NCBI GenBank assembly: GCA_035362935.1
Contig: DAOSEC010000008.1
Coordinates: 13,460-77,459 of the forward strand
From: DAOSEC01 sp035362935
Lineage (GTDB): Bacteria; Bacillota_I; Bacilli_A; ML615J-28; CAG-313
DNA length: 64,000 nt
Direction: 5' to 3'
Shown here: in pieces, positions 61,327 through 64,000 of the stretch
Layout: every line of letters begins with the position of its first letter
Position numbering within the stretch: the stretch's first letter is position 1
The notes under the pieces: generated by a model
What the model was told of the DNA's origin: nothing
What the model saw: the letters and a program-made list of their open reading frames with translations, nothing else
The model's database searches: none
Position numbers and translations under genes: made by a program

Positions 61327-62392
61327 ATCTTGGAATTTTCGTAATTTCACGCGGTCTACCCATGTATTCTCTGAAGGAATAAACATCATTTGTGGCGATA
61401 ATGCAACAGGGAAAACATCTTTATTAGAGCAAATCTATGTTCTTTGCTTGACTAAGTCGCATCGAGCTAAAAAGGATATTGAAATGATAAAATTGGGATC
61501 TGACTTCTTGGTTTTGAAAGGTAGTTTTGTGTCTCCTGTCAAATCTATAGACTTGCAGCTTTCTTTATCAGACAAAGGTAAAATCGCCAAGATTGGAACA
61601 AAAGAAGTAAAAAACCTAAGCTCTTATATTGGAGTCGTCAATGTTGTGTTGTTCTGTCCTGAGGATTTGTTGATTGTTAAAGGATCTCCCGGAGACAGAA
61701 GAAAATTTTTGGATGTGGAAATGGGACAAATATCTCCAAACTACCTTCGAGACTTAATTGAATACAAAGATTTAATCAAACAAAGAAACGCTTTGTTAAA
61801 GGACTTCTCCTCAACAACCCCAAAAAACAAAACATTACTTGATGTTTTGGATGAAAAAATAGTTCTTGTAGGCATAAAGATAATACAAGCTCGAACAAAG
61901 TTTCTTAACATGTTAAACCAAATCGCTGTTGATAAGATGACAGCGATTAGTCGCAACAACGAAACCCTTAGAATAGTTTATAAACAAAATGTTGCTGTTG
62001 AACAATTTTCTGAAACATTGAAACAAAGTCTTGAAAGCGACTTAGCAAAAGGATCGACGTCTGTGGGTCCGCACAGAGATGATTTTGTTATTGAAATAAA
62101 TGATCAGGATGTTTCTTTGTTTGGTTCACAAGGACAGCAAAGATCGTCTGTGTTAGCTCTCAAGTTTTCATTGCTGCAATTAATTTCAAACGTCAAAAAA
62201 GAGATGCCAATATTATTGCTAGATGATGTGTTTAGTGAACTTGACGAATACAGACAAAACGAAATACTAAAGTTAATTAATAAAGGTGTGCAAACATTTA
62301 TTACCACAACAACTATAAACGAAATTGATAAAGAGATATTAAATAAATCTAACTTGATTTATTTGACAAAGGAGAATGGCAATGAAAGATAA
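61310..62392 (+). CDS. recF: DNA replication and repair protein RecF
   Basis: An SMC-like ATPase of about 360 residues. Seen are IKSWNFRNF at the start, Walker A CGDNATGKTSLLEQIY, the EDLLIVKGSPGDRRKFLD segment, VGPHRDDFVI, the signature GSQGQQRSSVLALK and Walker B PILLLDDVFSELD. With RecO and RecR it loads RecA at gaps. ATGs at 61295, 61298, 61307 and 61310 are in frame; 61310 fits the family start best but no clear ribosome site helps, and it is inside yaaA. It overlaps gyrB by 11 bases. Confidence 0.95.
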   Translation: MIQNIKSWNFRNFTRSTHVFSEGINIICGDNATGKTSLLEQIYVLCLTKSHRAKKDIEMIKLGSDFLVLKGSFVSPVKSIDLQLSLSDKGKIAKIGTKEVKNLSSYIGVVNVVLFCPEDLLIVKGSPGDRRKFLDVEMGQISPNYLRDLIEYKDLIKQRNALLKDFSSTTPKNKTLLDVLDEKIVLVGIKIIQARTKFLNMLNQIAVDKMTAISRNNETLRIVYKQNVAVEQFSETLKQSLESDLAKGSTSVGPHRDDFVIEINDQDVSLFGSQGQQRSSVLALKFSLLQLISNVKKEMPILLLDDVFSELDEYRQNEILKLINKGVQTFITTTTINEIDKEILNKSNLIYLTKENGNER

Positions 62393-64000
62393 CAAATCAG
62401 TTGATAGTAAACACTATGATTCCAGTAGTATACAAGTACTCGAAGGATTAGAGGGAGTTAGAAAACGCCCAGCTATGTATATTGGATCTACTTCCGCAAG
62501 AGGACTTCATCATTTGGTTTGGGAAATTGTGGATAATGCGATTGATGAAGCATTGGCCGGATACGCAACCGAAATCAATGTAGAGATCATGGATGACAAC
62601 GTTATTAAAGTTGTTGACAACGGTCGCGGAATCCCTACAGATATTCACCCAAAAACAAAGATATCGACAGTGGAAACGATATTTACGGTTTTACATGCTG
62701 GTGGGAAATTTGACGGGAAAAGCTATAAGGTGTCTGGAGGGCTTCATGGTGTCGGGGCATCGGTAGTTAACGCCCTAAGTGAATGGTTAAGAGTTGAGAT
62801 TAAAAAAGACGGACACACTTACGAACAACTATTCCGTAGAGGGAAAAGAGAGTATGAGTTAAAGCAAGTTGGGGATAGCGAAGAAACCGGTACGACAGTA
62901 ATGTTTAAAGCGGATGCTGAAATCTTTAAAGAAACTGTGGAATATGATTATGAAACTTTACGCCAACGGATTCAACAACTTGCGTTTTTGAACAAAGGAT
63001 TAAGAGTCATTGTTAAAGATTCTAGATTTGACAAACCAAATAAAGAACACAATTACTACTATGAAGGTGGAATTAAAGAGTACGTTGCATTTTTAAACAA
63101 AAGCAAATCAGTTCTACATAATCAAATTATTTATTTTGAAGATGAAGTAGATAACGTTCAATTAGAAATTGCAATGCAATATACAGATGACTATAACAGT
63201 AATATTTACTCGTTTACAAATAACATCCACACACACGAAGGTGGAACCCATGAAGAAGGATTTAGAAACAGCTTAACTAGAATTCTAAACAACTATGCAA
63301 AAAATCATCCAACTTTCAAAAAAGAAGAAGCTTTAAGTGGTGATGACGTTCGTGAAGGATTAACGGCGATTGTTTCTTGTAAATTAACAGATCCTCAATT
63401 CGAAGGACAAACAAAAACCAAATTAGGAAACTCAGAAGTCAGAAGAATATCATCACAAATTATGTCAGAAGGATTGGAAGTATTTCTTCTTGAAAATCCA
63501 GTTGCTGCTAAAGCAATCCTTGAAAAAGCGTTTCTTGCATCAAGAGCTAGAATTGCCGCAAAAAAAGCAAGAGAAGCAACAAGACGTAAAAGTCCGCTTG
63601 ATGCTCTTGGATTTGCATCTAAACTAGCAGATTGCAGAAGCAAAGACCCCGCAAAAAGCGAATTGTATATCGTCGAAGGGGATTCTGCCGGTGGTTCAGC
63701 AAAGCAAGGTAGGGATAGCGAATTTCAAGCGATATTACCACTGAGAGGAAAAGTCCTTAATGTTGAAAAAGCAAGACTCGACAAAGCGCTGGCTAACAAA
63801 GAAATCATTTCAATGATTCAAGCAATTGGTACAGGATTTGACGAAGAATTCGATCTCGCACATGCACGCTATCATAAAATTGTAATAATGACCGATGCCG
63901 ATGTGGATGGCGCACATATTAGAACGTTACTGTTAACATTCTTTTATCACTATATGAAACCATTGATACAAGCGGGGTATATCTATATCGCTCAGCCCCC
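62382..64000 (+). CDS. gyrB: DNA gyrase subunit B (3' part cut by the window end)
   Basis: The ATPase subunit of DNA gyrase. The visible 539 codons include the GHKL ATPase domain with EIVDNAIDEALAG, VVDNGRGIP, the ATP lid KVSGGLHGVGASVVNAL, the transducer segment with FTNNIHTHEGGTHEEGF, and the Toprim domain beginning with ELYIVEGDSAGGSAKQGR and later TDADVDGAHIRTLLLTFF. The ATG at 62382 follows AAAGGAGAATGGCA inside the recF end. The sequence leaves the window still open. ParE is unlikely by position after recF. Confidence 0.98.
   Translation, partial: MKDNKSVDSKHYDSSSIQVLEGLEGVRKRPAMYIGSTSARGLHHLVWEIVDNAIDEALAGYATEINVEIMDDNVIKVVDNGRGIPTDIHPKTKISTVETIFTVLHAGGKFDGKSYKVSGGLHGVGASVVNALSEWLRVEIKKDGHTYEQLFRRGKREYELKQVGDSEETGTTVMFKADAEIFKETVEYDYETLRQRIQQLAFLNKGLRVIVKDSRFDKPNKEHNYYYEGGIKEYVAFLNKSKSVLHNQIIYFEDEVDNVQLEIAMQYTDDYNSNIYSFTNNIHTHEGGTHEEGFRNSLTRILNNYAKNHPTFKKEEALSGDDVREGLTAIVSCKLTDPQFEGQTKTKLGNSEVRRISSQIMSEGLEVFLLENPVAAKAILEKAFLASRARIAAKKAREATRRKSPLDALGFASKLADCRSKDPAKSELYIVEGDSAGGSAKQGRDSEFQAILPLRGKVLNVEKARLDKALANKEIISMIQAIGTGFDEEFDLAHARYHKIVIMTDADVDGAHIRTLLLTFFYHYMKPLIQAGYIYIAQP

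Noticed and set aside
1..64000. Insertion sequence, prophage, tRNA or rRNA genes
   Set aside because: No transposase, integrase or structural phage gene and no cloverleaf or rRNA-like segment was recognised by eye.

Overview
The window is AT-rich chromosomal DNA around a bacterial replication origin, from a low-GC Gram-positive relative. Signs of that lineage are spoVG, rpoE (RNA polymerase delta), RNase M5, the YwfO-type HD protein, an asnS T-box, a pyrG leader terminator, ECF-type transport and the order rpmH-rnpA-yidC-jag / dnaA-dnaN / yaaA-recF-gyrB. UGA is used as a stop (for example the gene at 11630) and UGG for Trp, so this is the standard bacterial code and not the Mycoplasma code. 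Together with the absence of obvious sporulation genes other than spoVG, a plasmid-like ParA/ribbon-helix-helix pair at the origin, and a secreted-nuclease/ABC-importer operon, this suggests an Acholeplasma- or Izemoplasma-like mollicute or a close wall-less or Haloplasma-like relative. That assignment is inference.

Layout. From 1 to about 31 kb almost everything is on the minus strand: split transketolase; spoVG and the ispE-rsmA-rnmV housekeeping group; an operon EamA-HD-aldo/keto reductase-ECF S component-DUF1893; pyrG with a leader attenuator; rpoE; surE with two tandem NrnA-type phosphodiesterases; a leaderless staphylococcal-type nuclease; then a six-gene operon (26431 back to 18143) made of an ABC ATPase, two permeases, a solute-binding lipoprotein, a nuclease lipoprotein and a 925-residue multidomain lipoprotein; then recR-ybaB-dnaX and ygiQ. 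From 32.8 to 44 kb the strands alternate: a Na/Pi symporter, two tandem MacB-like ABC proteins, an SPFH/NfeD operon, a ttcA-like gene and asnS behind a T-box. From 44.3 to 55.7 kb the minus strand carries a large surface glycosidase-like protein, mnmE, an RDD protein, rmuC, a permuted NlpC/P60-like protein, jag, yidC, rnpA and rpmH. From 55.9 kb the plus strand carries dnaA, dnaN, yaaA, recF and gyrB (cut by the window end), interrupted by a minus-strand RHH-parA operon and a 1.4 kb gene-free region.

How it works together. The origin is flanked by DnaA-box-like sites of the form TTTTCCACA on both sides of dnaA. About 2 kb downstream lies the ParA/RHH pair and, next to it, an array of imperfect TTTGAA-N-TTCAAA palindromes spaced by whole helical turns (42, 32, 42, 53 bp). 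It looks like a plasmid-type centromere that may replace ParB/parS here, and it is the best candidate for an undescribed system in the window. The second candidate is the nuclease-importer operon, which reads as a machine for breaking down extracellular nucleic acid and importing a product. Other unusual points are a YidC lipoprotein carrying a jelly-roll-like extracellular domain, a 960-residue DnaX with a long coiled-coil insert, and a DUF1893/ECF-S/Fe-S reductase gene set. No tRNA, rRNA, insertion sequence or CRISPR array was seen.
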